A DNA stretch of 64,000 bases from Pseudoxanthomonas sp. NC8 (GTDB lineage Bacteria; Pseudomonadota; Gammaproteobacteria; Xanthomonadales; Xanthomonadaceae), in the NCBI GenBank assembly GCA_025232375.1, contig CP060419.1, positions 116,001 through 180,000 of the forward strand, written 5' to 3'. Both the position numbers and the translations under genes were made by a program. The notes below the pieces were generated by a model, which did no database searches, was not told where the DNA came from, and worked only from the letters and a program-made list of their open reading frames with translations. Below, one piece after another: positions 62,780 through 64,000 of the stretch; position 1 is the first letter of the stretch, and every line of letters begins with the position of its first letter.

Positions 62780-62816
62780 TGCTCTTTGAAAGTGTGCGCA
62801 AGTAACTTGTGCGGAC
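62780..62816 (+). promoter_or_regulatory. boxA-type antitermination site and adjacent hairpin
   Basis: TGCTCTTTGAA (62780-62790) matches the rRNA boxA consensus (TGCTCTTTA). It is followed by GTGCGCAAGTAACTTGTGCG, which can fold into a small hairpin in the place of boxB. Nus factors bind such leaders to prevent early termination. Confidence 0.7.
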
Positions 62817-62947
62817 GCCTGCAGGAAGGATGACTGTCCATCTTGCAGACGTTTGAAACAGCAACAAGTCAAATGCTTTATAGCAAGCGATACGTAGCTG
62901 GGTAGAACTTCTGCAGCTGAAAGTATTGACCTTCGGGTCTGTAATTT

Positions 62948-64000
<1,053 letters not shown>

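Larger units (their letters stand above)
62466..62947 (+). promoter_or_regulatory. rRNA operon promoter and leader region
   Basis: No protein gene lies here. It holds two tandem promoters (62593-62620 and 62691-62719), each followed by the same 21-base sequence, then the boxA-containing leader and the start of 16S rRNA. The first 100 bases after the siroheme gene hold nothing I recognise apart from GC-rich sequence. Confidence 0.75.

Noticed and set aside
62466..62947. A tRNA gene in the rRNA leader
   Set aside because: No cloverleaf, no GGTTCGA-type T-loop in a suitable position; tRNAs of this operon would lie after 16S, beyond the window.

Overview
The window comes from a high-GC gammaproteobacterium of the family Lysobacteraceae (Xanthomonadaceae), the Xanthomonas/Lysobacter/Luteimonas group. 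The 16S rRNA fragment at the right end, a XanB-type bifunctional mannose enzyme, the BioC/BioH biotin genes and the tatABC-SYLF-hemH neighbourhood all fit. It is ordinary chromosome: I saw no phage, insertion sequence, CRISPR array or tRNA gene.

Layout. Positions 1-24372 hold one large exopolysaccharide/capsule locus of the Wzx/Wzy type, all on the minus strand. In order of transcription: a PHP-type tyrosine phosphatase, Wza, a Wzc-type BY-kinase, a membrane J-domain protein, a TPR protein with a carbohydrate-binding-like tail, a small secreted protein, an O-antigen-ligase-like protein, a TviB-like sugar dehydrogenase, an SGNH acyltransferase, a uronate epimerase, the Wzx flippase, an FkbM methyltransferase, four glycosyltransferases, an AsnB-like amidotransferase, an EpsG/Wzy polymerase, a VanZ-like protein and a WecA-like initiating transferase cut by the window edge. 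Sugar-precursor genes kdsA and xanB follow (24716-27116). Then come ubiA, two HdeD paralogues, comF, the biotin genes bioB-bioF-bioH-bioC, assorted housekeeping genes, mnmG, an oxidoreductase, tex, an S46 dipeptidyl-peptidase, the TamA/TamB pair, glyQ-cupin-glyS, a glutamine amidotransferase, tatABC, a SYLF protein, hemH, a hydrolase, a split siroheme synthase and the start of an rRNA operon (16S from about 62948 to the window end).

The sequence itself is systematically damaged. Most genes carry frameshifts, and nearly every one I could reconstruct lies at a CCWGG (CCTGG/CCAGG) site, read as CCTTGG, CTAAGG, GTAAGG, CCTATGG, or with a C or G lost or gained. The same damage sits in universally conserved 16S segments, including the 27F primer site and the ACCCTGGTAG box, where real mutations are not credible. 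The likeliest reading is a nanopore-style consensus of DNA modified at CCWGG by a Dcm-like methyltransferase. The broken genes should therefore be read as intact unless stated otherwise. Coordinates below span the repaired gene.

Two truncations look real: the 5' remnant of a second epimerase gene (14295-14420) and a truncated acyltransferase between a glycosyltransferase and asnB (5330-5654). The siroheme synthase may also have lost most of its methyltransferase half. Other points of interest are the J-domain protein in the polysaccharide operon, a cupin gene between glyQ and glyS, and terminator-bearing RNA candidates on both strands in front of mnmG.
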